From JBBDJB01 sp040880125 (lineage in GTDB: Bacteria; Planctomycetota; Planctomycetia; Pirellulales; JBBDJB01): a stretch of DNA of 64,000 nt. Shown here in pieces: positions 19,729 through 28,608 of this stretch; position 1 is the stretch's first letter, and the number at the start of each line of letters is the position of its first letter. The notes under the pieces are model-generated. The model had not been told where the DNA came from. It ran no database searches and was given only the letters and a program-made list of their open reading frames with translations. The stretch covers positions 62,001 to 126,000 of the forward strand of contig JBBDJB010000056.1 of assembly GCA_040880125.1 (NCBI GenBank). Direction: 5' to 3'. Position numbers and translations under genes: made by a program.

Positions 19729-21090
19729 ATGCGGAGCCCCAATTGGGCAGCCTGTCGTTTGGGAACGCGCCTCGTCCTGGTGGCGATGCTCGCGGTCGCG
19801 ACCCTGGCCGGCGGAACACTGTGGGCCGGGTTTGTTCAGGCGCCCGCGGTCGGAGGCATCAGCATCGACGGCAGCGGCGTGGTCTCCAACCCGCTGGTCG
19901 CCGATCAACAGCAGTTGCTCACCTTTCGCGAGACGGCCTTGGAGGAGATCCCCGGCGACTTGAACCAGTACACGCCGCTGCGCAAGGTCTCTTTGCGGCG
20001 GCTTGATGAAGCGATTCGCAAGCACAGCCGCACGCAGCCCTTCCCGTTGCCGCAGGAGATCATCTACCTGGCCGGGCTTCAGCGGATCGAGTATGTGTTC
20101 GTCTATCCCGAGCAGCGCGATATTGTCATCGCCGGGCCGGCCGAAGGCTGGCAGGTCGACGAGTTAGGGAACCTGGTCGGAGTCACGACGCAGCGGCCGG
20201 TGCTGGCCCTGGACGATCTGATGGTGGCGCTGCGGACCGCGCGGACCACCAACGGAACCGGCATCACCTGTTCGATCGATCCGACGGACGAGGGCGTGCA
20301 GCGGCTGCGCGGGCTGATGAGCCAGCTTCAGACGATCGGCAATCCGGCGGTGACGATGCAGCGGATCGAAGAAGCCCTCGGCCCGCAAAATGTAACCGTG
20401 ACGGGCGTTCCCGCGACGACGCACTTCGCACGGGTGCTGGTCGGGGCGGACTTCCGTATGAAGCGGCTGGCGATGGACTTCGAACCCGCGCCGATCCGCG
20501 GGCTGCCCAGCTTCCTGGAGATGATCGACGCGGCGCCGCGCGGCGGGCAGAACGTCATGCCGCGCTGGTGGCTGGCGGCCAAGTACGACCCGATCGTGAC
20601 TGACGGCGACGGCTTGGCGTTTCGCTTCACCGAGACACGCGTGGAGTGTCTCACCGAAGATGACGCCGTGGCCGCGGACGGCTCGCGGCAAGCGACCGGG
20701 CGGAAGAATGCCATGGCCCAGCGCTGGGCGGAGTTGATGACCGAAAAATACGACGAGTTGGCTCAAGAAGACTCGGCCTTCGGGCAGCTTCGCAGCATCA
20801 TGGACCTGGCCGTGGTCGGGGCGCTGCTGCAGAAGGAGGGCCTCGTCGAGTTCGCCAATCTGGAGATTCCCGCTCTGATGCACGAACAGCAGGTCGTGCA
20901 GTTCACTGCTCCGCGACGCGTTGCCAGCAAGGCGAGCTTCGTCAAGAAGGGCCGCAACTGGATCATCAGCGCCTCGGGCGGTGTGAAGTTCGCCCCCTGG
21001 CAGATGGCCGACGAGTTGCACGAAGACGATGCCGTTCTTGAAGACCGCAAGCAGGCCGAGAACGCGGCCGACCGCTGGTGGTGGAACTGA
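19729..21090 (+). CDS. DUF1598-like secreted protein
   Basis: 453 residues. A hydrophobic N-terminal signal (LVLVAMLAVATLAGGTLWAGF) is followed by a soluble domain that I recognise as the planctomycete DUF1598 type. Recognisable parts are LRKVSLRRLDEAI, EYVFVYPEQRDIVIAGPAEGW, TCSIDPTDEG, a central MKRLAMDFEP and a C-terminal WIISASGGVKF. AAGGAG sits at ideal spacing before the ATG at 19729; the upstream 250 open codons are not coding. No catalytic motif is evident and the function is unknown. It stands alone, convergent with fliG. Confidence 0.8.
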   Translation: MRSPNWAACRLGTRLVLVAMLAVATLAGGTLWAGFVQAPAVGGISIDGSGVVSNPLVADQQQLLTFRETALEEIPGDLNQYTPLRKVSLRRLDEAIRKHSRTQPFPLPQEIIYLAGLQRIEYVFVYPEQRDIVIAGPAEGWQVDELGNLVGVTTQRPVLALDDLMVALRTARTTNGTGITCSIDPTDEGVQRLRGLMSQLQTIGNPAVTMQRIEEALGPQNVTVTGVPATTHFARVLVGADFRMKRLAMDFEPAPIRGLPSFLEMIDAAPRGGQNVMPRWWLAAKYDPIVTDGDGLAFRFTETRVECLTEDDAVAADGSRQATGRKNAMAQRWAELMTEKYDELAQEDSAFGQLRSIMDLAVVGALLQKEGLVEFANLEIPALMHEQQVVQFTAPRRVASKASFVKKGRNWIISASGGVKFAPWQMADELHEDDAVLEDRKQAENAADRWWWN

Positions 21091-21225
21091 CGGCGGTATC
21101 GCCACTGCAAAGCTGACTCAGCTACTCCTTCTCGCCGTAGCGGAGCGGAAGTCTGAGTTTTGCGTGTCACTGCCGGCCCCTCCAGCAGGCAGGCAGCGGC
21201 TCGAGAAAGCCGCCGCGGCCGAGCG

Positions 21226-22224
21226 TCACTCGACGAATTCCTCGTCGGCGTCGGAGGCGTGTAGCGAGATTTCATCCGCGTCTTCCAGGCGCCGGACGAT
21301 GTCGACGATCTGCTGTTGCGTCTGCTCGACCGACGAGAGCTTAACCGGCCCGAGATACTCCATTTCCTCGCGCAGCAGGTCGCCGGCGCGCTTCGACATA
21401 TTGCCGAGGATGCGCTCCTTAAGCTCTTCGCTGGCCCCTTTGAGCGCCATGGCCCATTGCGAGCTCTCAACGTTCTTCAGGACGTTCTGGATGTCCTTGT
21501 CGGAAAGCTTGGCGATATCGTCGAAGACGAACATCAGCCGGCGGATCTCCTCGACCAACTCCGGACTCTCCTGGGCGAGGTTCTCCAGCAGGAGGCGCTC
21601 AGTGGCGCGATCAGTGACATTGAGTACTTCGGCCACCGCGGCGACGCCGCCCGCATTTTCGAAGCTCTGGCTCATCACGCTGGACATGCGGTGTTCCAGG
21701 CCCATTTCGACCTCTTGAATGATCTCGGGATTGGTTTGGCCCATCGTCGCGACGCGGCGCACTACCGCCAGTTGGCGCTCCGGCGGCAGACCGCTGAGGA
21801 TCTCAGCTCCGAAGGACGGCGGCAAGTGCGAGAGGATCAGTGCGATCGTCTGCGGATGCTCGTCGATGATGAACGTCAGAATGTTCTGGCAGTCGACCTT
21901 CTGCAGAAAGCCGAAGGGGAGCGCTTCGATGGACTGGCGCACCGTGTCGAGCGTACCGGAAGCATTCTTGCCCAACACCTTTTCGACCAGGCTGCGGGCC
22001 AGGTCGAGTCCGCCGGAGCCGCCCATTGTCGCCGGGTTGGCGTCGGCGAATTCATGGATGACACTGGTTTGCTCATCGGCGCTGATCGAATTGATCTTGG
22101 CGATCTCGATTGAAACCAGTTCCACCTGCTTGGGCGTAAGCTTGGCCAACAGTTGCACGGCCTCCTCTTGAGGAAGGCTCATCAGCAAAACGGCGGCCTT
22201 GCGAACTTCGGCGGTACTGGACAC
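21226..22224 (-). CDS. fliG: Flagellar motor switch protein FliG
   Basis: Rotor protein linking the MS ring to the C ring and contacting the stator. About 332 residues, normal length. The N-terminal domain begins RKAAVLLMSLPQEEAV. The middle domain has the EHPQTIALILSHLPP motif. The C-terminal torque domain has FDDIAKLSDKDIQNVLKNV and RAGDLLREEMEYLGPV. GTG at 22224 is chosen because GGAG lies seven bases upstream and the protein then starts at the family's usual place; the frame extends to 22305. No other flagellar gene is adjacent, but a FlgI-like protein is encoded at 29-31 kb. Confidence 0.94.
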   Translation of the reverse strand: MSSTAEVRKAAVLLMSLPQEEAVQLLAKLTPKQVELVSIEIAKINSISADEQTSVIHEFADANPATMGGSGGLDLARSLVEKVLGKNASGTLDTVRQSIEALPFGFLQKVDCQNILTFIIDEHPQTIALILSHLPPSFGAEILSGLPPERQLAVVRRVATMGQTNPEIIQEVEMGLEHRMSSVMSQSFENAGGVAAVAEVLNVTDRATERLLLENLAQESPELVEEIRRLMFVFDDIAKLSDKDIQNVLKNVESSQWAMALKGASEELKERILGNMSKRAGDLLREEMEYLGPVKLSSVEQTQQQIVDIVRRLEDADEISLHASDADEEFVE

Positions 22225-22359
22225 GCAGTAGCTCCTGACATGGTCACGGCTGCTAGCACGCAGCAGCCGCACAGCTTCTCTGGCTGGCCCGGTATCGTCA
22301 ACCACTGCCGGTGGACTTGAGAGGAATTGGGAAAGACGCGGCCCGGGCAGTTTTGCCGA

Positions 22360-22452
22360 CTCCCTCTCCCGCCGAGAAAAAGGTCGGCGAGAAGGGGGTA
22401 CACCAACTCAGCCGAGCAAAGCCGGCTCAGCACAGAGAAGAATGTCTGTGCC
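22360..22452 (-). repeat. Composite palindromic element in reverse orientation (A-C-B)
   Basis: Read on the minus strand it gives module A (22452-22430, GGCACAGACATT...CTGTGC), a short C-like hairpin (TGAGCCGG...CGGCTGAG) and a B-like module (22398-22360). It lies in the 240-base gap between ptpS and fliG. Confidence 0.75.
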
Positions 22453-22464
22453 TCCATTGGCTCA

Positions 22465-22956
22465 TTATTCGTCGTGCATTTCGACGACGGCGACCTGGCC
22501 GAAGCAGTCATCGACTTCGACTTCGATTTGGGCGGGACGGGCACCGGTGCGGTCTTCCAGGTCGACCAGCAGTCGGCGGCCGATGAAGCGAGCCAGCATT
22601 TCGCTGGTCGTGTTGGGGACCGGCAACAGGATGCAGTCGTTGCGGGGAAAGACCCAGCGGCGATCCTCGAACGTCACCTCCACTTCGCGCTGGCCCGGCG
22701 TGACCTTGATCTTGGGGTGATCGGTCGGCAGCAGCATGTGGTGGTCCAACTCGTCGACGATTGTCTTGAGCGTGTCTCGCAGCACGATGTAGTCGACCAC
22801 GTAATGGTTTTCATCAAGCTCGCCGAAGACCTCGGCCGCCACGCGATAGTTGTGCCCGTGCAGCCGCTCGCAGATGTCGCCATCAAAGGTAATGAAGTGT
22901 GCGGCACTGAAGACCAGGTAATCTTTGCTGATGCGAACGCGGTACGATTCAGCCAC
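22465..22956 (-). CDS. 6-pyruvoyl-tetrahydropterin synthase / QueD-like protein
   Basis: T-fold pterin enzyme, 163 residues. Zinc histidines are in SAAHFI and LHGHNY, with the catalytic cysteine in ICERLHGH as in QueD/PTPS-I. A conserved glutamate region is TSEMLARFIG. Members make 6-carboxytetrahydropterin (queuosine) or 6-pyruvoyl-tetrahydropterin, or act in other pterin routes. GTG at 22956 has GAGG eight bases upstream. No queuosine genes are nearby. It follows a CitG-like gene on the same strand (117-base gap), and mch is elsewhere in the window, so a role in H4MPT pterin supply is a reasonable inference, not a demonstrated one. Confidence 0.82.
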   Translation of the reverse strand: MAESYRVRISKDYLVFSAAHFITFDGDICERLHGHNYRVAAEVFGELDENHYVVDYIVLRDTLKTIVDELDHHMLLPTDHPKIKVTPGQREVEVTFEDRRWVFPRNDCILLPVPNTTSEMLARFIGRRLLVDLEDRTGARPAQIEVEVDDCFGQVAVVEMHDE

Positions 22957-23073
22957 GGAAACGGCCTCGGCGAAAAAGGGGAATCGCTGCCACTGTGCGG
23001 GGCGAAAACGCGAAGGAAGGTTCTGATTGCCACAGCCGGCCCGGGGAAGCGCGCGGGCAGCGTTACAAAGGGC

Positions 23074-23973
23074 TCATTGTACCGCGCCGCGGTCGGGCGA
23101 CGATCCCAGTTCGAATCGGAATGGCGGCTGCAGCATCCGCCTGCGGAGTGCCACGAACAGACCGGCGGCAATGAAGTCGGCGGTCGTGCCGGGATTGCGG
23201 CGATGGCCGTCGGCGCGCAGCCAGAAGTCCAAGTCGCCAAGCGCCTGCAAGTACTTCGAATCGCCGGGACGGCCGCTCGCCAGAACAGTCGCCGCGCGGT
23301 CGGCTGACTCTTGGGCCACTTCGGGGCCGCACTTGCGGGCGATCAGGCTGTCGGGCATTTCACTCATCAGCCGCAATTGCACGTGAACGATCGCCTCGCC
23401 GAGTTCACAGCCAACGCGACTCGCTTCGTCCAACCACGGCACCACGCGGTCCAGCACGTCCGTGAAGCCGGAGACGTACTGCCGCGCCACTGCATCGCGC
23501 TGGGCGGCCAACTGCATCGCCTCGGCCAATGACAACTCGGGCGGCCGCGACACATCACCCTGGGCCACTTCTCCCAGGCCGCCGGGACGCGCGACGCGGA
23601 TGGCTTCGTAAACAAGCTCCACGTCTGAGCTGTCCGCCGCACAGAGAATGGCTTCGACGCCAAAGTGCAGATCGACATCGCGCGGCACCGCCGCCAGCGG
23701 CGCCAGCAAGAGCACCGTGCCGAGGTTGGTGTTCGTCGAGACGGCTTGCCGCGTGGCGAGGATGGCATCCAGGACGGTCTCGCCCAACGAGCGCATGCGA
23801 GCCTTCTCCATGACCGGGCCGATCACCGCTGCGCTGGCAAGCAGGTCAGGGTAGCGCAGGTCGTCGAAATCCGCACCGCGGTAGACGTTTCCCGGCTTGG
23901 GAGCGGTCGCTTCGAAGATGCACGCCAGCGTCGCGCACGTACCTATCGACCACTTGGGGGCGTTAGCGGACAT
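23074..23973 (-). CDS. CitG/MdcB-like triphosphoribosyl-dephospho-CoA synthase family protein
   Basis: 299 residues. Family signatures: EATAPKPGNVYRG near the N-terminus, STNTNLGTVLLLAPL in the middle and GHRRNPGTTADFIAAGLFVAL near the C-terminus. Characterised members transfer an ATP-derived ribosyl group to dephospho-CoA to build the citrate or malonate lyase prosthetic group. No lyase gene is here. Instead it overlaps the oleB-like gene by 11 bases and precedes the PTPS-like gene. Homologues in organisms with H4MPT lack lyases, to my recollection. I infer a ribosyl-transfer step in H4MPT synthesis as a possible role. Confidence 0.82.
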   Translation of the reverse strand: MSANAPKWSIGTCATLACIFEATAPKPGNVYRGADFDDLRYPDLLASAAVIGPVMEKARMRSLGETVLDAILATRQAVSTNTNLGTVLLLAPLAAVPRDVDLHFGVEAILCAADSSDVELVYEAIRVARPGGLGEVAQGDVSRPPELSLAEAMQLAAQRDAVARQYVSGFTDVLDRVVPWLDEASRVGCELGEAIVHVQLRLMSEMPDSLIARKCGPEVAQESADRAATVLASGRPGDSKYLQALGDLDFWLRADGHRRNPGTTADFIAAGLFVALRRRMLQPPFRFELGSSPDRGAVQ

Positions 23974-24910
23974 TGCGCGTAGCGCTCACTCGGTCAAGCC
24001 GGCTCGTTTCATTCAAAGGCGTATCCGCCAGAAAGTCCTCGACCAGCTTAATGATCTGCTCGGGCACTTCTTCGAGCACCCAGTGGCCGGCATCTCCAAA
24101 CCGGTGTACGCGTGCCTGCGGGATCAACTCGCGGAACTTGTCCAGACATGCCGGCGTGAAGCACCAGTCGCGCATGCCCCAGATTAGCTGCCACGGGCGA
24201 TCGCCCAAAGATGGCAGTTCAGATTCGATGCGGGCCAGCGTCTGATAGGTCGGATGAGCGGGCGAAGCGGGAATGTCCTCGACGAAGCGATAGATGGCCT
24301 CGCGGCGCTTCCAGCTTCCGTACCCAGCGAGATAACCCGCACGGACCGACGGAGAAAGAGAGCGACGATCGGCGACGGCCATATGAAAGGCGGCACGCAG
24401 AAACAAGTTCATCCCCTGCACGACCAGTCGGCCCAGCAAAGGTGTCCGGCAGACGCGTATCCGCCAGGGGATATACCAAGGACGAAACGCACCTGTGTTC
24501 AGCAGCACCACTCTGGCGTACCGGTCCGGTGATGCGAGCGCTGCGCCCAGCCCGATAGCGCCGCCCCAATCCTGGGCCACCAGCGTCACCTGACGCAGAT
24601 CGAGCCGCTCGACCAGTCGGGCGAGATTGTCAATGTGATCTTGAAGTCGATACGGCCACCCGGTGGGACGGTCGCTCATTCCACAGCCGAGATGATCGGG
24701 CGCAACCAGCCGATGCTTCCCCCGCCAGGCGCGAAGCGGCTCTCGCCAGTGAAACGACCACGTCGGGTTGCCGTGGACGAACAGTAGCGTCTCCGGCGCG
24801 GCGGCATCCGCCCGGGGCCGCTCGTCGACATAGTGCAGCCGATGCCCGTTGATCTCCATCTCACTGGAGGCGAAGGAGAACAGCGATCGCCAGTCTCGCG
24901 GATCAGGCAT
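23963..24910 (-). CDS. oleB: Alpha/beta hydrolase, OleB-like (haloalkane dehalogenase superfamily)
   Basis: 315 residues. HGNPTWSFHWREPL oxyanion region, nucleophile aspartate in VAQDWGGAIG, and catalytic histidine in GDAGHWVLEE. Beyond the general dehalogenase pattern, VVLLNTGAFRPWYIPWRIRV, SWKRREAIYRFVEDIP and LIWGMRDWCF look specifically like OleB, the enzyme that decarboxylates beta-lactones to olefins. The family start is the ATG at 24910; the upstream open frame only reads through a palindrome. OleC and OleD homologues are encoded 24 kb away, supporting the OleB reading over a true dehalogenase. It is the first gene of an oleB-citG-ptpS unit with an 11-base overlap to the next gene. Confidence 0.78.
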   Translation of the reverse strand: MPDPRDWRSLFSFASSEMEINGHRLHYVDERPRADAAAPETLLFVHGNPTWSFHWREPLRAWRGKHRLVAPDHLGCGMSDRPTGWPYRLQDHIDNLARLVERLDLRQVTLVAQDWGGAIGLGAALASPDRYARVVLLNTGAFRPWYIPWRIRVCRTPLLGRLVVQGMNLFLRAAFHMAVADRRSLSPSVRAGYLAGYGSWKRREAIYRFVEDIPASPAHPTYQTLARIESELPSLGDRPWQLIWGMRDWCFTPACLDKFRELIPQARVHRFGDAGHWVLEEVPEQIIKLVEDFLADTPLNETSRLDRVSATRNVR

Positions 24911-24986
24911 GTCCGTCTCGTGCCACCGTGCTAACTCCAGCCGTGCGATGCCAACAAAAGCGGCATTGTAGCACGTTCGACAAGAT

Positions 24987-25016
24987 GGTGGCACAGACAT
25001 TCCTTTCTGTGCCACC
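24987..25016. repeat. Palindromic module A, near-perfect copy
   Basis: GGTGGCACAGA and TCTGTGCCACC are perfect 11-base inverted arms around eight bases. It lies between the stop of the CehA-like gene and the start of oleB, where it could act as a transcript-level hairpin. Confidence 0.85.
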
Positions 25017-25032
25017 TGTGTAACTATGCACG

Positions 25033-26610
25033 TCACTGGGCATTGGCCGTCGAAGCAAGCTGCTGCCAGAACTCTCGGGCGCGTCGCTGCTCGGCGACCA
25101 GGGCTTCCTTCTGCGCCGGATCGTCCAATTCATCCAATTCAATCGACGCGATGCGCTGGTCGATCCAGTCGACAAAGAACTGCGCCGAGGTGCGGCTGAC
25201 GCGAGGCTTACCGTCGAACTCGACGTAGTACGGACCCGTGGAAGCGAGCCGATACGTCTTTTCGTTTTCCGTCACGGCCCGCACCAGGAACCAACCGCTT
25301 TCGTCGAACGTCACCGGCGGCAGGCGTCCGCCGGAAGCGGCGAACTGGTCGAGGCGCACTTCCGCCGCCACGCGGCCGTTTTTGACGATTTCGAGATAGG
25401 CGATCTTTTCCCGCGTATGCAGCGAGAGCCCCACTTGCAGCTCCAGTTGCTCTCCGGATCGGGCCTGGAAGACATGCCCCGGCGGATGGCCCTCGACCTG
25501 CGGCACCAGCAATGGTCCGTTGGTCACGACCACGCGTCCCGCCCGCAGCCCCTCCCACCACTGTTGGTAGTCGAGCTGCTCGCCGCAGTACACGTACACG
25601 CGGTTGTAACCGACCGGGTTGGGATGCACGCCGGAGGCACTGCCGGCAGACGGGGGAATCCGCAGGCCGCAGTCGAGCACGTGGTAGTAGATGTCCTGCG
25701 ACCAGCGGCCGTTGCCGTGCGGCGAAGGGTAGGCCTCCTTATCGCGAGGGCGGCCCCAGGCCTCGTTGTCGAGCATCTCGCTGCGCCACATGTGGTTGTT
25801 CACCAGGCCGATCGAGTCGACCTGCCCGCTGGCCAGCCACACCGGCACGTCCCACCAGAACGGCTTTTCGACGTCGACGTGCACGTCCGCTTGCTGCCGC
25901 GCGAGCTGGAGAAAGTGCAAGGCTGAGGGGTAATTGCGACCGGCGGTACTCAAATCGAGCGGCTGGTCGAGATTGAAGTAGAGCAGGGCGCCGCCGGCCC
26001 GTTCGTCTTCACCGGCCATCGCACGGTAGAAACGGTCGCCGTCGAACCGGACCACTTCGGCGGAGCGCCGGGGCGAGGATCTGTTGTTGCCGTTGGCGTT
26101 CCACCAGGTGATCACCGGGGCCACGTGCAGGTCGTCCGCGCGCATCAACAGCTCGATCTGTTCAGGATCGCGATGCACGTGCAGTTCGCCCGACCACCAG
26201 CCCGATTTGCTCATGTCGACGTAGCGCGGCAGTTCGATCGTCTGCTCCCCACTGGAAGTACGGTCGATCTGGAAATGGCCGGACATCGTTGTGTATTCCG
26301 GCCCGCGTTCCATCTCGAAGCGGTACGTGCCGGGCCGCACCTTGAGCGTCAGTTCGCCGTCGATGCAGAAGTGGTCTCGCCAGAAAACGGTGCCGGGCGG
26401 CTGTACGGATCGATTCCGCGAATCGAGCAGGTGCATGCGAGCGGCGATCGGTTGCTTCGTCTCGGCATCCACAACGCGCAGGCGCAGTTCGCCACGGCTG
26501 GACTGCCCGGCGGCCGGCGTGGCTGCTGCTACGCAAAGCGCGAGCAATAGGGCCATCCCGCTACGCCCGCGCCTCTCTACGATTAGGACAAGCCGCCGGC
26601 GGAAGATCAT
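25033..26610 (-). CDS. Secreted CehA/McbA-family metallohydrolase-like protein
   Basis: About 525 residues. N-terminal signal (GMALLLALCVAAATPAAGQ), then a beta-sandwich region (LRLRVVDAETKQPIAARMHL) resembling a carboxypeptidase-regulatory domain. A PHP-type hydrolase domain follows with SGELHVHRDPEQIE (HxH metal motif), SIGLVNNHMWRS and NPVGYNRVYVYC. The family includes carbamate hydrolases, but the substrate here cannot be told. The ATG at 26610 is chosen because GGGAG lies nine bases upstream; M1 at 26661 lacks a ribosome site. It lies upstream of oleB on the same strand, separated by a palindrome. Confidence 0.75.
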   Translation of the reverse strand: MIFRRRLVLIVERRGRSGMALLLALCVAAATPAAGQSSRGELRLRVVDAETKQPIAARMHLLDSRNRSVQPPGTVFWRDHFCIDGELTLKVRPGTYRFEMERGPEYTTMSGHFQIDRTSSGEQTIELPRYVDMSKSGWWSGELHVHRDPEQIELLMRADDLHVAPVITWWNANGNNRSSPRRSAEVVRFDGDRFYRAMAGEDERAGGALLYFNLDQPLDLSTAGRNYPSALHFLQLARQQADVHVDVEKPFWWDVPVWLASGQVDSIGLVNNHMWRSEMLDNEAWGRPRDKEAYPSPHGNGRWSQDIYYHVLDCGLRIPPSAGSASGVHPNPVGYNRVYVYCGEQLDYQQWWEGLRAGRVVVTNGPLLVPQVEGHPPGHVFQARSGEQLELQVGLSLHTREKIAYLEIVKNGRVAAEVRLDQFAASGGRLPPVTFDESGWFLVRAVTENEKTYRLASTGPYYVEFDGKPRVSRTSAQFFVDWIDQRIASIELDELDDPAQKEALVAEQRRAREFWQQLASTANAQ

Positions 26611-26937
26611 CAATCGTCGCTCCCGGTTGAGTGCATCGGACGAAGTCGCATCGACAGTCATGCACGATCAGCGCGCTGCGGATCTGCCGACGCTGCGCGT
26701 GGACGCGTTTTTCGCGGAGAGGCTATCCGCACAGGCAAGCCGCGGCCCTTTCGGCAAGTCTACCATACCGCGAAACTGGTCGATTTACCCCACAGAAGCT
26801 GGCCTGCGGGAGGTCTCTTGCGGCGGCATGGCTGACTTGCCCGCCGCTTGAAGTTCGGTCGATGGCCGCCCTAGAATACTTCAAGCCCAAGAACAGCACC
26901 CATAAGTCACGACGAGCCGAAGAGCAGGTCGCCCCGC
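26611..26937. other. Intergenic region between divergent genes, no gene seen
   Basis: About 325 bases separating the CehA-like gene (minus) and cbpA (plus). Open frames here have no ribosome site or recognisable product. It should hold two promoters; I could not pick reliable boxes. Confidence 0.5.
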
Positions 26938-27897
26938 ATGGCTAAGGACCATTACAAAACGCTGGGAGTCAGCCGCACCGCGACTAAAGAGGAGATTCAG
27001 AAGGCGTATCGCACCTTGGCCCGCAAACACCACCCGGACCTTAATCCCACCGACAAAGAGGCGAAGAAGAAGTTCCAGGACATTCAGGCGGCGTTCGATG
27101 TCCTGAACGACCCGCAGAAACGCGAGAAGTACGACCGATTCGGGCCCGAGTTCGAGTCAATGGGGCAGGGCGGACCGCAGGGAGGCGGACCTTATTCATG
27201 GACACCGCGGGGCGGCGGCCCGCAGGAGTTCGACTTCTCCGACGTGTTCGGCGAGCGAAATGCCGGCGAGGGGGCGGGCGGGTTCGGGGATTTTTTTCGC
27301 CAATTCCGCCGCGCCGGTGGGGGTGCGGGTCCTCAAACCCACATCGCGCCCAAGGGTGCGGATATCGAGCACGAACTGCCAGTTCCCTTCGCGTCCGCAG
27401 TCTCCGGCGGTGAGGCGCAGGTTTCCGTGCGGCGCCAAAGCGGCAAGGTCGAGACGATCAACGTCAAGATCCCGGCCGGCATCGAGGACGGGCAGAAGAT
27501 TCGCCTCCGAGGGCAGGGCGAGCCCGGCACCGCGGGTCGGCCGGCCGGAGATATCCTCATCACGGTCCGCGTCAGCGAGCATCCCTATTACACGCGGCGC
27601 GGCAATCGTCTGGAGGTCGTGCTGCCGGTGACGTTGGCCGAAGCTGCGCTGGGGGCGAAGATCGATCTTTCCACGCCCCGCGGCACAATCCGGCTGACTG
27701 TACCGCCGGGAACTTCCAGCGGCAAGAAGTTGCGCGTAAAAGGGCAGGGAGTGGCCGCGGCAGGGCGTCCGCCGGGCGATCTGGTGGCCGAGGTACAGAT
27801 CGTTCTGCCGTCGCATCTTGACGAGGAGGATCGAGCCGCCATCGAGAAAATCGGCAGCAAGCACCCGCAGGACCCCCGCGCGAATCTTCGCTGGTAA
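26938..27897 (+). CDS. cbpA: DnaJ-class co-chaperone, CbpA-like
   Basis: 319 residues. A J domain (residues 1-70) carries the HPD motif in RKHHPDLNP. A Gly/Phe-rich linker follows, then the two C-terminal peptide-binding beta domains (GADIEHELPVPFASAVSGGEAQVSV, LRGQGEPGTAGRPAGDILI, KLRVKGQG). There is no CxxCxGxG zinc region, so it is the CbpA/class B type rather than DnaJ. It should stimulate a DnaK partner not encoded in this window. It heads a tight plus-strand run into a small membrane protein, rnpA and yidD. Confidence 0.92.
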   Translation: MAKDHYKTLGVSRTATKEEIQKAYRTLARKHHPDLNPTDKEAKKKFQDIQAAFDVLNDPQKREKYDRFGPEFESMGQGGPQGGGPYSWTPRGGGPQEFDFSDVFGERNAGEGAGGFGDFFRQFRRAGGGAGPQTHIAPKGADIEHELPVPFASAVSGGEAQVSVRRQSGKVETINVKIPAGIEDGQKIRLRGQGEPGTAGRPAGDILITVRVSEHPYYTRRGNRLEVVLPVTLAEAALGAKIDLSTPRGTIRLTVPPGTSSGKKLRVKGQGVAAAGRPPGDLVAEVQIVLPSHLDEEDRAAIEKIGSKHPQDPRANLRW

Positions 27898-27905
27898 GTG
27901 CGCAC

Positions 27906-28253
27906 ATGTTCCGGCATCTCCGCCAACACACATTATCGGCTTGTCAGTTCGCCATGGTGAGCGTCCTCATGCTGCCGGCCACGCAGACGGATGCCGCCGG
28001 GGCACCCGATCTGGCACCTCGTCTCGCCGGCATGACCGCTGTCTTGTCGCTTGTTCTGCTTAGCGCGCTGTTATTGGTGGTCGTCCTGTTGGTCGGCCGC
28101 CACACGAGAAGGCTGGTACGCCAACAGCGCCACCAGGGCCCCAGCGGTCGAGTCGGCCCCAGCGACTGGGACCCTCGCCCCTGGTCCGAGCCCCGCGGCG
28201 GCGGTCATCCGCCGGAGAGCGACACCGCCGAAGGCGACTCATCCGATGACTAA
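27906..28253 (+). CDS. Small membrane protein, unknown function
   Basis: 115 residues, not recognised. An N-terminal hydrophobic stretch is followed by a strong transmembrane helix (MTAVLSLVLLSALLLVVVLL). After that come a basic patch (GRHTRRLVRQQRH) and a Gly/Pro-rich acidic tail ending DSSDD. It starts 8 bases after cbpA and overlaps rnpA by 8 bases, which supports it being real. The ribosome site is weak and ATG 27954 is an alternative start. Confidence 0.55.
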   Translation: MFRHLRQHTLSACQFAMVSVLMLPATQTDAAGAPDLAPRLAGMTAVLSLVLLSALLLVVVLLVGRHTRRLVRQQRHQGPSGRVGPSDWDPRPWSEPRGGGHPPESDTAEGDSSDD

Positions 28254-28608
28254 CCAGCGACTCCTCAAGGAGGACCGCCTGTTGCAGGGCGGCCAGTTTC
28301 AGCGAGTGTACCGGCGGCGGTGCCGCGTTCGCGACGAGATGCTGTTGATGCACGCAAGTGAGAATGGGCTTCAGAAAAGTCGGTTGGGGCTGAGCGTGTC
28401 TCGCAAGGTCGGAAAGGCCGTGCAGCGGAATCGGTGGAAGCGGCTTATTCGCGAGGCATTCCGCCAGCAGAAGAAGAACTTGCCTCAGGGCATCGACATG
28501 GTCGTTTCACCGCAAGGCGGGGGCGAACCCACGTCGGGCGACATCGCCAGGTCGCTGCTTTACCTGGCCATTCGCGCGGCGGCCAAATTGGGCAGGCAGG
28601 CATCATGA
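28246..28608 (+). CDS. rnpA: Ribonuclease P protein component
   Basis: Protein subunit of RNase P, which trims tRNA 5' ends. It has 120 residues, the usual size. The signature RNRxKR box is present as QRNRWKRLIREAFRQ, and SRLGLSVSRKVGKAV precedes it. The family start is the ATG at 28246, overlapping the small membrane protein gene. The stop overlaps the yidD start (ATGA). rpmH, normally directly upstream, is absent from this position. Confidence 0.95.
   Translation: MTNQRLLKEDRLLQGGQFQRVYRRRCRVRDEMLLMHASENGLQKSRLGLSVSRKVGKAVQRNRWKRLIREAFRQQKKNLPQGIDMVVSPQGGGEPTSGDIARSLLYLAIRAAAKLGRQAS

Noticed and set aside
23963..24910. True haloalkane dehalogenase
   Set aside because: The catalytic pattern is shared, but the segments after the nucleophile match OleB better, and OleC/OleD homologues are in the window.
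24911..25036. 42-residue N-terminal extension of the OleB-like frame
   Set aside because: It translates the module A palindrome and lacks a ribosome site; the family start is at 24910.
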